A program made the position numbers and the translations under genes. The notes under the pieces were generated by a model that was not told the DNA's origin, ran no database searches, and saw only the letters and a program-made list of their open reading frames with translations. Shown here piece after piece: positions 10,796 through 19,179 of a stretch of 64,000 bases of DNA (position 1 is the stretch's first letter; the number at the start of each line of letters is the position of its first letter). This stretch comes from Bordetella parapertussis (lineage in GTDB: Bacteria; Pseudomonadota; Gammaproteobacteria; Burkholderiales; SG8-41), in the NCBI GenBank assembly GCA_945885345.1, contig CAMCYP010000015.1, forward strand, positions 1 to 64,000. The letters are read 5' to 3'.

Positions 10796-11565
10796 ACACA
10801 CCCCATCCGCAATGGATCGTCCCCGACTGGCCGGCCCCCGCCCATGTGCGCGCACTGGTCACCACGCGCGCCGGCGGCACCAGTACCGGCCCCTACGCCG
10901 GCATGAACCTCGGTCGGCGCACCGCAGATGATCCCGCCGCGATCGAAGCCAATCATGCGCAACTGAATCAGATGCTGCCGGCAGCACCGCGCTGGCTGGC
11001 ACAAGTGCATGGCAGCAGCGTCGTTGATGCGGACACGCTGACTGGTTTGCAAAATGAGGTGCCGCAGGCGGATGCCAGCGTCGCACGCCGCCCCGGCACA
11101 GTCTGCGCCATTCTCGTAGCCGACTGCCTGCCCGTGTTGTTCACCGACCGCGCCGGCAGCTGCATCGCTGCTGCCCATGCCGGCTGGCGCGGCCTCGCCG
11201 GCGGCGTGCTCGCCAACACCATCGCGCGCATGCCGGCAAAACCGGCGGACCTCATGGCCTGGATCGGCCCCGGCATCGGACCCACGGCCTTCGAAGTCGG
11301 CGATGATGTACTGCAGGCGTTTTGCGCCGATGCGCCGGAACGCAAAGCCGCGTTCAAACCGCTGCGTCCCGGCAAATGGCTGTGCGACCTGCCGGCACTG
11401 GCGCGCGATGCCTTGCGCCGCAGCGGTGTGACGCAAGTGTATGGCGGCGACCTCTGCACTTATACGGATGGTGAACGCTTTTATTCCCATCGCCGCAATC
11501 CGCTCACCGGGCGCATGGCGGCAGTGCTGTGGCTCACGCAGGGCAAGACAGCCGATACCGTATAA
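10792..11565 (+). CDS. pgeF: Multicopper-oxidase-fold laccase-domain protein PgeF (YfiH)
   Basis: A 257-residue protein of the YfiH/DUF152 family. Members act as purine nucleoside enzymes; E. coli PgeF edits mis-incorporated L-Ser in peptidoglycan precursors. The Zn/Cu-site motifs VADCLPVLF (Cys) and AAHAGWRGLAGGV (His) and the later GGDLCTY are visible. The start at ATG 10792 overlaps the rluD stop (ATGA), which indicates translational coupling. Which activity is physiological here cannot be told from the sequence. Confidence 0.9.
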   Translation: MNTPHPQWIVPDWPAPAHVRALVTTRAGGTSTGPYAGMNLGRRTADDPAAIEANHAQLNQMLPAAPRWLAQVHGSSVVDADTLTGLQNEVPQADASVARRPGTVCAILVADCLPVLFTDRAGSCIAAAHAGWRGLAGGVLANTIARMPAKPADLMAWIGPGIGPTAFEVGDDVLQAFCADAPERKAAFKPLRPGKWLCDLPALARDALRRSGVTQVYGGDLCTYTDGERFYSHRRNPLTGRMAAVLWLTQGKTADTV

Positions 11566-11604
11566 TCCGCGGTCTTTCGCACCCGGCCTGCCGCACCAAA
11601 CACA

Positions 11605-12420
11605 GTGAACACATTAAGCTGGATCATCCTCGCCACATTCGCCGGCGGAATACTGTCCGCCGTCGTGGCCGGCCTGTTCGCGATCAAAGCCAAGGCTTCG
11701 CAGGTACCGATGCTGGTCAGTTACGCCGTCGGCGCGCTGCTCGGTGCCGCATTCATTGAAGTCCTGCCGCACGCCTTCGAAAAGAGTGACAGCATCCAGG
11801 CCACCGCAGCCACCGTACTGTTCGGCATCCTCGGATTTTTCATCCTCGAAAAACTGGTGCTGTGGCGACATTGCCATGTCGAGGAATGCGAAGCCCACGA
11901 CCCGCATCTCCCGTCGCCACCGAAGAATGACCACAACGCGCACAGTCACGGCCACAATGACCACGGCCGCAGCGGGCTGATGATTCTGGTCGGTGACACC
12001 TTCCACAATTTTGTCGATGGCGTGCTGATTGCCGCCGCTTTCATGGCAGATATCCAGCTCGGCATCGTCACCGCCATTGCCATCATCGCCCACGAAGTAC
12101 CGCAGGAAGTCGGCGATTTCCTGATTTTGCTGCACTCCGGTTACAGCAAACAAAAGGCGATGCTGCTCAACGTCATCGCCAGCGCGGCAATGGTGATCGG
12201 CGGCGTGCTCGCCTATTTCACGCTGCAGGTCGCTGAAGCGCTGGTCACGCCGCTGCTGGCACTGGCTGCAGCGAGCATGCTGTATGTCGCCGTTGCCGAC
12301 CTGATTCCGGGCCTGCACCGCCGGCCCGAGCTGGCTGCCACCGCACAGCAGGTGCTGCTGATCGGGCTGGGCATCGCCACCATCTGGCTGGTCGGCGCCT
12401 GGGCGCACGGCGGCCACTGA
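11605..12420 (+). CDS. ZIP-family divalent metal transporter
   Basis: A 271-residue integral membrane protein with the ZIP pattern. Three N-terminal helices precede a His-rich cytosolic loop (about 92-122, with EECEAHDPH and NAHSHGHNDHG). The metal-binding helices HNFVDGVLIAAAF and HEVPQEVGDFLILLHSG follow, then the last helices. Members import or export Zn(II) and other divalent metals. The start is GTG 11605 without a clear SD. A TATAAT at 11561-11566, overlapping the pgeF stop, may be its own -10 box. Confidence 0.88.
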   Translation: MNTLSWIILATFAGGILSAVVAGLFAIKAKASQVPMLVSYAVGALLGAAFIEVLPHAFEKSDSIQATAATVLFGILGFFILEKLVLWRHCHVEECEAHDPHLPSPPKNDHNAHSHGHNDHGRSGLMILVGDTFHNFVDGVLIAAAFMADIQLGIVTAIAIIAHEVPQEVGDFLILLHSGYSKQKAMLLNVIASAAMVIGGVLAYFTLQVAEALVTPLLALAAASMLYVAVADLIPGLHRRPELAATAQQVLLIGLGIATIWLVGAWAHGGH

Positions 12421-12438
12421 TCCTGCTTCAAAAATAGC

Positions 12439-12474
12439 AACAAGACCGCGTCTGCGTTCGCAGATCGGTATGTT
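12439..12474 (+). other. Strong hairpin in the phaC leader
   Basis: Nested stems TCTGCG/CGCAGA (12451-12456 with 12459-12464), ACCG/CGGT and AACA/TGTT form one long stem with small internal loops. It lies between the ZIP gene and phaC. There is no T-run directly after it, so it may be a leader structure rather than a terminator. Confidence 0.45.
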
Positions 12475-12522
12475 ATTGTTGTCTCGAACGCCACATTCTG
12501 GTCCCGCACGCTGCTGAAGCCC

Positions 12523-14271
12523 ATGACTGAATCCACGTCCAAACCCGCGCCCGAATTTACGTCGAGCAACCCCGCCGCCGCATTTGCCGAACTGAACCGC
12601 ATGCTGTTCGCCGGTGCCGCCGGCAAACTCGATGCCGGGCAGACCACGCCCGACATGGCGCAGATGATGCAGCTGCTCACCGCCGGCATCGCCACGGACA
12701 GCGAACGCTGGCTGGAATTGAACAACCGTTATTACCGCGAGCACCTGGCGCTGTGGCAGGCCTGCGCCAATCCGGCCGCGCAGGGCGCAACCCCGCTGCC
12801 ACCGCCGACCGACCGTCGTTTCCGCGCAGCGGAATGGCGTGAACCCTATTACAACTACCTCGCCCACTCCTACCTGCTGTCGGCGCGCTGGCTGGAGGAA
12901 ATGACCGCCGCCGCCAAGCTCGATGCCCATGCCAAGCACAAGCTGGAGTTCTACACAAAGCAGATGATCGACGCGCTGTCGCCGGCCAATTACCCCTGGA
13001 CCAATCCGGAAGCGATCAAACTCGCCGCGGAAACCGACGGTGCAAGTATCCAGCAGGGCCTGAAAAACCTTGCCGCCGACATCGACAAGGGGCTGGTGTC
13101 GATGACGGACGAAACCGCCTTCGAAGTCGGCCGCAACCTGGCGATCACGCCGGGCGCGGTGGTCTATGAAAACGACTTCATGCAATTGCTGCAGTACGCG
13201 CCGCTGACCGGAGAAGTGTACGAACGGCCGCTGGTGATGGTGCCGCCGTGCATCAACAAGTACTACATCCTCGACCTGCAGCCCGACAATTCCTACGTCC
13301 GCCATGCCGTGGCCGCCGGCCACACCGTGTTCATGGTGTCCTGGCGCAACATGCCGGCGGAGATGGGCCATGTCACCTGGGATGATTATCTCGAACACGG
13401 TGTGATGCGCGCCCTGACCGTGGCCCAGGACATCAGCGGTACAGCGCAGGTCAATGCACTGGGATTCTGCGTCGGCGGCACGCTCCTCGCCTGTGCACTG
13501 GCGGTGCTGCGCGCCCGCGGCGAAGATCCGGTCGCGAGCGCGACTTTCCTCACCACCATGCTCGACTTCAGTGATACCGGCGAACTGAGCGTGTTCATCG
13601 ACGAGCCGTACGTGGCGGCGCGCGAAGCCGAGTTTGCCCAGGGCGGCGTGTTGAAGGGGCGCGAACTGGCGCTGACCTTCGCCAGCCTGCGCGCGAACGA
13701 CCTGATCTGGCCGTACGTCGTCAACAATTACCTCAAAGGCCGCACGCCCGAAGCCTTCGACCTGCTCTACTGGAACAGCGACAGCACCAACCTGCCGGGT
13801 ACCATGTACAAGTACTACGTGCGCCATACCTATCTCGAAAACAACCTGCGCACGCCCGGCAAGCTGACCATGTGCGGCGTGCCGGTCGATCTTGCGAATG
13901 TCGACATGCCGGCCTACCTGCTGGCGGCACGCGAAGACCATATCGTTCCCTGGCGCACCGCCTACGGTAGCGTGCCGCTGCTCGGTGGCCCGCTGCAATT
14001 CGTGCTCGCCGCCAGCGGTCACATCGCGGGGGTGGTCAATCCGGCGATCCGCAACAAACGCAACTTCTGGACCAACGACACCCTGCCACCGGAGGCGGAG
14101 GCCTGGCTCGAAAGCGCAACATCGCAGCCCGGCAGCTGGTGGCCGCACTGGACCGATTGGCTGGCGCAATACGGCGGCGCACGGGTTGCCGCCCTTGCTG
14201 CCCCCGGCAATGCCCGTTATCCGGCGATCGAACCGGCACCGGGCCGTTACGTCAAAGACAAACTGCGCTGA
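12523..14271 (+). CDS. phaC: Class I poly(3-hydroxyalkanoate) synthase
   Basis: It polymerises (R)-3-hydroxybutyryl-CoA into PHB on the granule surface. The 582-residue protein has the long N-terminal domain of class I synthases and an alpha/beta-hydrolase core. The catalytic triad is visible: Cys316 in the lipase-like box GFCVGG, Asp472 in REDHIVP and His500 in SGHIAGVVNP. The length is normal for class I. It is followed by phaB and phaR, so synthase, reductase and regulator are adjacent; no beta-ketothiolase gene (phaA) is in the window. AacS nearby offers a second route to acetoacetyl-CoA. Confidence 0.96.
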   Translation: MTESTSKPAPEFTSSNPAAAFAELNRMLFAGAAGKLDAGQTTPDMAQMMQLLTAGIATDSERWLELNNRYYREHLALWQACANPAAQGATPLPPPTDRRFRAAEWREPYYNYLAHSYLLSARWLEEMTAAAKLDAHAKHKLEFYTKQMIDALSPANYPWTNPEAIKLAAETDGASIQQGLKNLAADIDKGLVSMTDETAFEVGRNLAITPGAVVYENDFMQLLQYAPLTGEVYERPLVMVPPCINKYYILDLQPDNSYVRHAVAAGHTVFMVSWRNMPAEMGHVTWDDYLEHGVMRALTVAQDISGTAQVNALGFCVGGTLLACALAVLRARGEDPVASATFLTTMLDFSDTGELSVFIDEPYVAAREAEFAQGGVLKGRELALTFASLRANDLIWPYVVNNYLKGRTPEAFDLLYWNSDSTNLPGTMYKYYVRHTYLENNLRTPGKLTMCGVPVDLANVDMPAYLLAAREDHIVPWRTAYGSVPLLGGPLQFVLAASGHIAGVVNPAIRNKRNFWTNDTLPPEAEAWLESATSQPGSWWPHWTDWLAQYGGARVAALAAPGNARYPAIEPAPGRYVKDKLR

Positions 14272-14345
14272 GTTGATCCGAATCAGGATTTGGGATTGCG
14301 GTTTACTGTTAAATTACAAGCACAAGCTCAACCAAGGAGGTGGTC

Positions 14346-15086
14346 ATGTCACGAGTCGCAGTCGTCACTGGCGGTATGGGAGGCCTCGGCGAGGCCATCT
14401 GCATGAAACTCTCGAAAATGGGCTACCAGGTTGTCGCCACTTATTCGCCCGGCAATACCAAACACGCTGCCTGGCTGGCTGAAATGAAACAGCAGGGCCA
14501 TGACTTCCGCGCCGTGCCGGTGGATGTCGCCGATTACGAATCCAGCAAAAAAGCCATCGCACAGATCACCAAGGACCTCGGTCCGGTCGATGTGCTGATC
14601 AACAACGCCGGCATCACCCGCGACACCACCTTCCGCAAAATGGAAAAAGAAGGCTGGGACGCGGTCATGAAAACCAACCTCGACAGCGTGTTCAACATGA
14701 CCAAGCCGGTGATCGACGGCATGGCCGAACGCGGCTGGGGCCGGGTCATCAATGTGTCTTCGGTCAACGGCCAGAAAGGCGCTTTTGGCCAGACCAACTA
14801 TTCGGCTGCCAAGGCCGGCATGCACGGCTTCACCAAGGCCGCGGCGCTGGAATACGCGAAAAAAGGCGTCACGGTGAACACGATTTCTCCGGGATACATC
14901 GGCACCAAGATGGTGATGGCCATCCCCAAGGAAGTGCTGGATTCAAAAATCATTCCGCAGATCCCCATCGGCCGGCTCGGCAAACCCGAAGAAGTCGCGG
15001 GCCTCGTGGCCTATCTGTGCTCGGAAGAAGCCGCCTTCGTCACCGGGGCCAACATCGCGATCAACGGCGGCCAGCACATGCAGTAG
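14346..15086 (+). CDS. phaB: Acetoacetyl-CoA reductase (NADPH-dependent SDR)
   Basis: It reduces acetoacetyl-CoA to (R)-3-hydroxybutyryl-CoA for PhaC. It is a 246-residue short-chain dehydrogenase with the nucleotide-binding TGGMGGLGEAIC at the N-terminus, NNAG in the middle and the catalytic YSAAK (Tyr152, Lys156). The SxNGQKGAFGQTNYSAAKAGMHG-type region is typical of PhaB rather than FabG. The start is ATG 14346 with a strong AAGGAGG at 14334-14340. Confidence 0.94.
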   Translation: MSRVAVVTGGMGGLGEAICMKLSKMGYQVVATYSPGNTKHAAWLAEMKQQGHDFRAVPVDVADYESSKKAIAQITKDLGPVDVLINNAGITRDTTFRKMEKEGWDAVMKTNLDSVFNMTKPVIDGMAERGWGRVINVSSVNGQKGAFGQTNYSAAKAGMHGFTKAAALEYAKKGVTVNTISPGYIGTKMVMAIPKEVLDSKIIPQIPIGRLGKPEEVAGLVAYLCSEEAAFVTGANIAINGGQHMQ

Positions 15087-15157
15087 GTGCCCCGCATATG
15101 CAGCATCGCATGATTTATTAACCCGTTGATTTATATTGGTTTTTTGATAAACGTGGG

Positions 15158-15186
15158 TTGCGTTGCAGCATTTCGTGTGAAATAAT
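15158..15186 (+). promoter_or_regulatory. Candidate phaR promoter with TGCA-type operator
   Basis: TTGCGT (15158-15163), a 17-bp spacer and AATAAT (15181-15186) form a plausible sigma-70 promoter 28 bp before phaR. TTGCAGCA (15163-15170) lies in the spacer; PhaR proteins bind TGC-rich sites of this kind, so autoregulation is plausible. Confidence 0.4.
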
Positions 15187-15214
15187 CCCTGACCACTACC
15201 CCCAGAGGTAACCG

Positions 15215-15799
15215 ATGAGCGCACAGGCCAGAACCATCAAGAAGTACCCGAACCGGCGTCTCTATGACACGGAGACCAGCAGCTACATCACGCTGGCCGA
15301 TGTCAAAAAACTGGTGCTGGAAAACGTCGAGTTCAAGGTCGAGGATGCCAAGACCAAGGACGACCTGACGCGCGCGATTTTGCTGCAGATCATTCTCGAA
15401 GAAGAATCCGCCGGCGCGCCGATGTTCACCAGTGATTCGCTGTCGCAGATCATCCGGTTTTACGGCAATGCCATGCAGGGCATGATGGGCGGTTACCTCG
15501 AAAAAAATATTGAAACCTTCATGCAGATCCAGAACAAGCTGCAGGATCAGTCACGCCAGGTTTATGGCCAGAACCCGATGCTCAACTCCGAAACCTGGAA
15601 CGAGTTCGTCAAAATGCAGGGCCCTGCGATGCAGGGATTGATGGGCCGTTACCTCGAACAGAGCGCGCAAACCTTCCTCAACATGCAAAACCAGTTGACG
15701 GCGCAAACCCGCAACCTGTGGGGCAACTTCCCCTTCCCCGGCTTCCCCGGCGCGCCCGGCGAAACCAAAAAAGAAGACGGCGAAGAACCGAAGGCCTAA
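15215..15799 (+). CDS. phaR: Polyhydroxyalkanoate synthesis repressor PhaR
   Basis: A 194-residue regulator that binds both DNA and PHB granules and represses the phasin gene (and often itself) until granules form. The N-terminal PHB/PHA accumulation DNA-binding domain (about 5-65) starts with IKKYPNRRLYDTETSSYITL, the family hallmark. A Gln/Met-rich amphipathic region follows (about 80-170), with two repeats of the MQG(M/L)MG-YLE type that probably bind polymer. The tail is acidic. AGAGG (15204-15208) precedes the ATG. Confidence 0.94.
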   Translation: MSAQARTIKKYPNRRLYDTETSSYITLADVKKLVLENVEFKVEDAKTKDDLTRAILLQIILEEESAGAPMFTSDSLSQIIRFYGNAMQGMMGGYLEKNIETFMQIQNKLQDQSRQVYGQNPMLNSETWNEFVKMQGPAMQGLMGRYLEQSAQTFLNMQNQLTAQTRNLWGNFPFPGFPGAPGETKKEDGEEPKA

Positions 15800-15857
15800 G
15801 ACCACCCTAAGGCCGCAGTCCGCAACCCTAGCCCCCATCCTTTAAGTTTTTTCCGCT

Positions 15858-17192
15858 GTGCCCATTACACCTCCCCGCAAGGTCGGATTCGTTTCGCTTG
15901 GCTGCCCCAAGGCCACGGTCGACTCCGAGCACATCCTGACGCAACTGCGCGCCGAGGGTTATATCGTCTCGCCCACTTATCAGGACGCCGACCTCGTGGT
16001 CGTCAATACCTGCGGCTTCATTGACGCCGCGGTGGAGGAATCGCTGGATGCCATCGGCGAAGCGCTCGCCGAGAACGGCCGCGTCATCGTCACCGGCTGT
16101 CTCGGTGCCAAGGGCGACATCGTGCGCGAAACCCATCCCAAAGTACTCGCTGTTACCGGGCCCCATGCCACCGCCGCAGTGATGGAGGCCGTGCACATCC
16201 ACCTGCCGCAGCCGCACGACCCGCACATCGATCTGATCCCGCCGCAGGGCATCCGCCTGACGCCGCGGCATTACGCCTATCTGAAAATTTCCGAAGGCTG
16301 CAACCACCGCTGCACTTTCTGCATCATCCCGTCGATGCGTGGCGACCTGGTCAGCCGGCCGATCGGCGACGTGATGCAGGAAGCACAGAACCTGGTCAAC
16401 GCCGGCGTGAAGGAGCTGCTGGTGATTTCGCAGGACACCAGCGCCTACGGCGTCGACGTCAAATACCGCACCGGGTTCTGGAACGGGCGCCCGATCAAAA
16501 CCCGCATGACCGAACTGACGCAGGCCCTGGCCAGCCTCGGCGTCTGGGTACGCCTGCATTACGTCTATCCCTATCCGCATGTCGACGAAGTCATCCCGCT
16601 GATGGCCGAAGGCAAGCTGCTGCCCTACCTCGATGTGCCGTTCCAGCACGCCAGCCCGCGCATCCTCAAACTGATGAAGCGCCCGGCGAACAGTGAAGGC
16701 ACGCTGCAGCGCATCCGCGACTGGCGCGCGATCTGCCCGGATCTGACCATCCGCAGCACCTTCATCGCCGGCTTCCCCGGCGAGACCGAAGCTGAATTTG
16801 AATCGCTGCTCGAGTTTCTTGAAGAAGCCCAACTCGACCGCGTCGGCTGTTTTGCCTATTCGCCGGTCGAAGGCGCCAAAGCCAATGCCTTGCCTGATCC
16901 TGTGCCGCAGGAAGTCCGTGAAGAACGCCAGGCCCGCTTCATGGCCGTACAGGAAAAAATCAGCACAGCACGGCTGAAGAAAAAAGTCGGCCAGACCATC
17001 AACGTGCTGGTCGATGAAGTCGGTCCCGACGGCGCGATCGCACGCTCCAGCGCCGATGCGCCGGAAATCGACGGCCGCGTGATCATCCGCCAGGGCACCA
17101 AGCTCAAGGTCGGCGAATTCGCGCGCGTCAAAGTCACCAAATCCGACGCCCACGACCTGTGGGCCACGCCATCAGGACCGCGCGCCGTTTAA
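15858..17192 (+). CDS. rimO: Ribosomal protein S12 methylthiotransferase RimO
   Basis: A radical SAM enzyme that methylthiolates Asp88 of ribosomal protein S12. The N-terminal MTTase domain carries cluster cysteines in SLGCPKA, VNTCGF and VTGCLG. The radical SAM motif CNHRCTFC has Cys148, Cys152 and Cys155. The C-terminal TRAM domain covers about 375-440. The 444-residue length is normal. It starts at GTG 15858. Confidence 0.95.
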   Translation: MPITPPRKVGFVSLGCPKATVDSEHILTQLRAEGYIVSPTYQDADLVVVNTCGFIDAAVEESLDAIGEALAENGRVIVTGCLGAKGDIVRETHPKVLAVTGPHATAAVMEAVHIHLPQPHDPHIDLIPPQGIRLTPRHYAYLKISEGCNHRCTFCIIPSMRGDLVSRPIGDVMQEAQNLVNAGVKELLVISQDTSAYGVDVKYRTGFWNGRPIKTRMTELTQALASLGVWVRLHYVYPYPHVDEVIPLMAEGKLLPYLDVPFQHASPRILKLMKRPANSEGTLQRIRDWRAICPDLTIRSTFIAGFPGETEAEFESLLEFLEEAQLDRVGCFAYSPVEGAKANALPDPVPQEVREERQARFMAVQEKISTARLKKKVGQTINVLVDEVGPDGAIARSSADAPEIDGRVIIRQGTKLKVGEFARVKVTKSDAHDLWATPSGPRAV

Positions 17193-17210
17193 ACGGCGCT
17201 TCACCTGCAC

Positions 17211-17591
17211 ATGCTGCAAACCCTGCGGCGCTGGGCCAAACTGCTGAAAGGCGATGTGGTCATGCTGTGGTTTGCCTGCCGCCATCCGCAGACTCCGCTG
17301 TACGCAAAAATCTTCACCGTGCTGGTAGTCGCCTATGCCTTCAGTCCGATCGACCTGATTCCGGATTTCATCCCCGTACTCGGCTTGCTCGACGACCTTA
17401 TCCTGCTACCGATCGGCATCTGGCTCGCAATCCGGATGGTACCGGCGCCGATCGTCGCCGAATGCCGACAGCAGGCGCAAGCATGGCTGGACGCGCACCG
17501 GCCAAAACCGCAGAATTACTTCGCCGCTGCCGCGTTTGTTGCACTATGGATATTGCTCGCATGGCTGCTGTGGCGCTGGCTGGCCAATTAA
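17211..17591 (+). CDS. DUF1232 (YkvA-like) membrane protein
   Basis: A 126-residue protein with the DUF1232 core: TPLYAKIFTVLVVAYAFSPI followed by DLIPDFIPVLGLLDDLILLP, a family signature. A C-terminal hydrophobic helix (about 104-123) suggests membrane anchoring. The function of the family is unknown. It lies between rimO and the TAXI-type protein with short gaps, so it may be in one transcript with them. Confidence 0.8.
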   Translation: MLQTLRRWAKLLKGDVVMLWFACRHPQTPLYAKIFTVLVVAYAFSPIDLIPDFIPVLGLLDDLILLPIGIWLAIRMVPAPIVAECRQQAQAWLDAHRPKPQNYFAAAAFVALWILLAWLLWRWLAN

Positions 17592-17604
17592 AAACACAAT
17601 CACC

Positions 17605-19011
17605 ATGACACATCCCGCACCAAAGAAACCCGAAAAACACTGGTGGCACCTGCTGCGCCGGCGCAAAAACGGCGTTGCTGCCGAAACCGTCGCTGTGCGC
17701 GAACTGGTCATCGTTGCGCTGATCGGCGCGATCATCATCGGCGGCGCGTTCATGATCGCCTTCCATTTCGTACGACCCGCGCCGCCGAACAAGTTCGTGA
17801 TTTCCACCGGCTATAAAACCGGTGCTTACCACCTCTTCGGCGAGCAATACCGGCAACTGCTGGCCAAGGAAAAAATCACTGTCGAGTTGCGGACCTCTAC
17901 CGGATCCGTGGACAACCTGAAGCGCCTGCTGGATCCGGACTCCGGCGTCGATGTCGCGCTGATCCAGGGCGGCGTAGCACCCCCCGCCGGCGTCGAACAT
18001 GGTCTGGTATCGCTGGCCGTGCTGTATTACGAACCGTTGTGGATCTTCTATCGCGCCAACACCGAGCTGACGCGGCTGGCACAACTCAATGGCAAACGCA
18101 TCGCCGCCGGACCCGAAGGCAGCGGTACCCGCACGCTGGTCGGCAACATACTGGAAGCCAGCGGGGCCCTGAAGTCCAAGGTGCCACTGTCACCGCTCGG
18201 CGGACCGAATGCCGCTGCCGCACTCGTCGATGGCCGAATCGATGCCATGCTGATGGTAGCCGGCCCGGATGCCCCGATCATACAAAAGCTGCTGAAAACA
18301 CCGGGGATACGGCTGATGAATCTCAGCCACGCCGAAGCGCTGGCCCGGCACTTCAACTACCTGTCAACGGTGACGCTACCGCGCGGCATGATCGACATCG
18401 CCGGCGACATTCCCTCCACCAACATCCGCATGGTCGCCACCACGGCAACCCTGGTTGCGCGCAGCGATTTCCACCCGGCACTGGTCGGTGTGCTGCTGCA
18501 GGCCGCCACAAAAGTACACAGTAGCGCCGGATTCTTCCGCCGTGCCGGCGAATTTCCAGCGACCCGCGAAGGCGATTTCCCGGTCAGCGAAAACGCCGAA
18601 CGTTATTTCAAATCCGGGCCGCCTTTCCTGCAGCGCTACATGCCGTTCTGGGTCGCCAACCTGATCGAACGCCTGCTGGTGCTGCTGCTGCCGCTGATCG
18701 TCGTACTGATCCCGGTGATCCGTATCATGCCCGCGATTTACGACTGGCGCGTCAAGCGCAAGGTGTTCCGCTGGTACCGCGAACTGAAAGCCGTCGAGAT
18801 CGAAGCGCGAAGCAATCCCGACACGGTCGATACCACGGAACTATTGGCCCGCCTCGAAGAAATCGAAGACGGCGTCGATGCCACCCAGGTGCCGCTGACC
18901 TACTGGGATTATGTCTACACGCTGCGCGGCCATATCGGAATGGTGCGCGCCCGGTTGATCAACGCTCCGACTGCACCAGTCGCTCTGCTGCCACCGCCGC
19001 CCGAAAAATAA
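17605..19011 (+). CDS. TAXI-family (TRAP-type) solute-binding protein with extra membrane anchor
   Basis: A 468-residue protein. A positively charged N-terminus and one membrane helix (about 35-55) precede a TAXI-type periplasmic binding domain (about 65-330; KFVISTGYKTGAYHLFGEQY, GKRIAAGPEGSGTRTL). A second hydrophobic segment (about 352-375, LIERLLVLLLPLIVVLIPVI) and a cytosolic-looking helical tail (about 380-455) follow. Classical TAXI binding proteins are soluble and pair with DctQM-type permeases. This membrane-tethered form has none nearby, so a sensing role is possible. The start at ATG 17605 was chosen because it gives a compact N-terminus. Confidence 0.75.
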   Translation: MTHPAPKKPEKHWWHLLRRRKNGVAAETVAVRELVIVALIGAIIIGGAFMIAFHFVRPAPPNKFVISTGYKTGAYHLFGEQYRQLLAKEKITVELRTSTGSVDNLKRLLDPDSGVDVALIQGGVAPPAGVEHGLVSLAVLYYEPLWIFYRANTELTRLAQLNGKRIAAGPEGSGTRTLVGNILEASGALKSKVPLSPLGGPNAAAALVDGRIDAMLMVAGPDAPIIQKLLKTPGIRLMNLSHAEALARHFNYLSTVTLPRGMIDIAGDIPSTNIRMVATTATLVARSDFHPALVGVLLQAATKVHSSAGFFRRAGEFPATREGDFPVSENAERYFKSGPPFLQRYMPFWVANLIERLLVLLLPLIVVLIPVIRIMPAIYDWRVKRKVFRWYRELKAVEIEARSNPDTVDTTELLARLEEIEDGVDATQVPLTYWDYVYTLRGHIGMVRARLINAPTAPVALLPPPPEK

Positions 19012-19020
19012 TATTCCGTC

Positions 19021-19040
19021 ACCCCGGCAAAAGCCGGGGT
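19021..19040. repeat. Perfect hairpin, REP-like
   Basis: ACCCCGGC-AAAA-GCCGGGGT, an 8-bp perfect stem with a 4-nt loop, sits 10 bp after the TAXI gene. It has no T-run. It resembles dispersed intergenic hairpins common in proteobacteria. Confidence 0.6.
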
Positions 19041-19104
19041 CCAGGGGTTCTGCTTAAAATCGTTGCCCCCACCCTACCCTCCCCCGAAAACGGGGGGGAT
19101 ACCG

Positions 19105-19163
19105 GCTTCCCCCACAAGGGGACTTCCTTCGGGGCGCCCCCCAAGGGGACTTCCTCCGGGGCG
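19105..19163 (-). repeat. Two tandem units of the GC-rich repeat family
   Basis: Two copies of a unit with core CAAGGGGACTTCCT...CGGGGCG (about 19105-19136 and 19136-19163). They belong to the family found inside aacS and copA. They fill the convergent space between the TAXI gene and the helicase gene, together with C- and G-tracts at 19081-19098. Confidence 0.75.
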
Positions 19164-19179
19164 CGCCGGAATGACGAAC

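Noticed and set aside
11614-14169. Very long minus-strand open frame antisense to the ZIP gene and phaC
   Set aside because: High GC produces long open shadows; the plus-strand genes have clear family motifs and the antisense translation is His/Gly/Arg-rich without any domain.
15828-17153. Minus-strand open frame antisense to rimO
   Set aside because: Shadow of rimO, whose radical SAM motif is unambiguous.
19021-19040. Rho-independent terminator of the TAXI gene
   Set aside because: The stem is strong but no T-run follows on either strand, so it is listed as a repeat hairpin.
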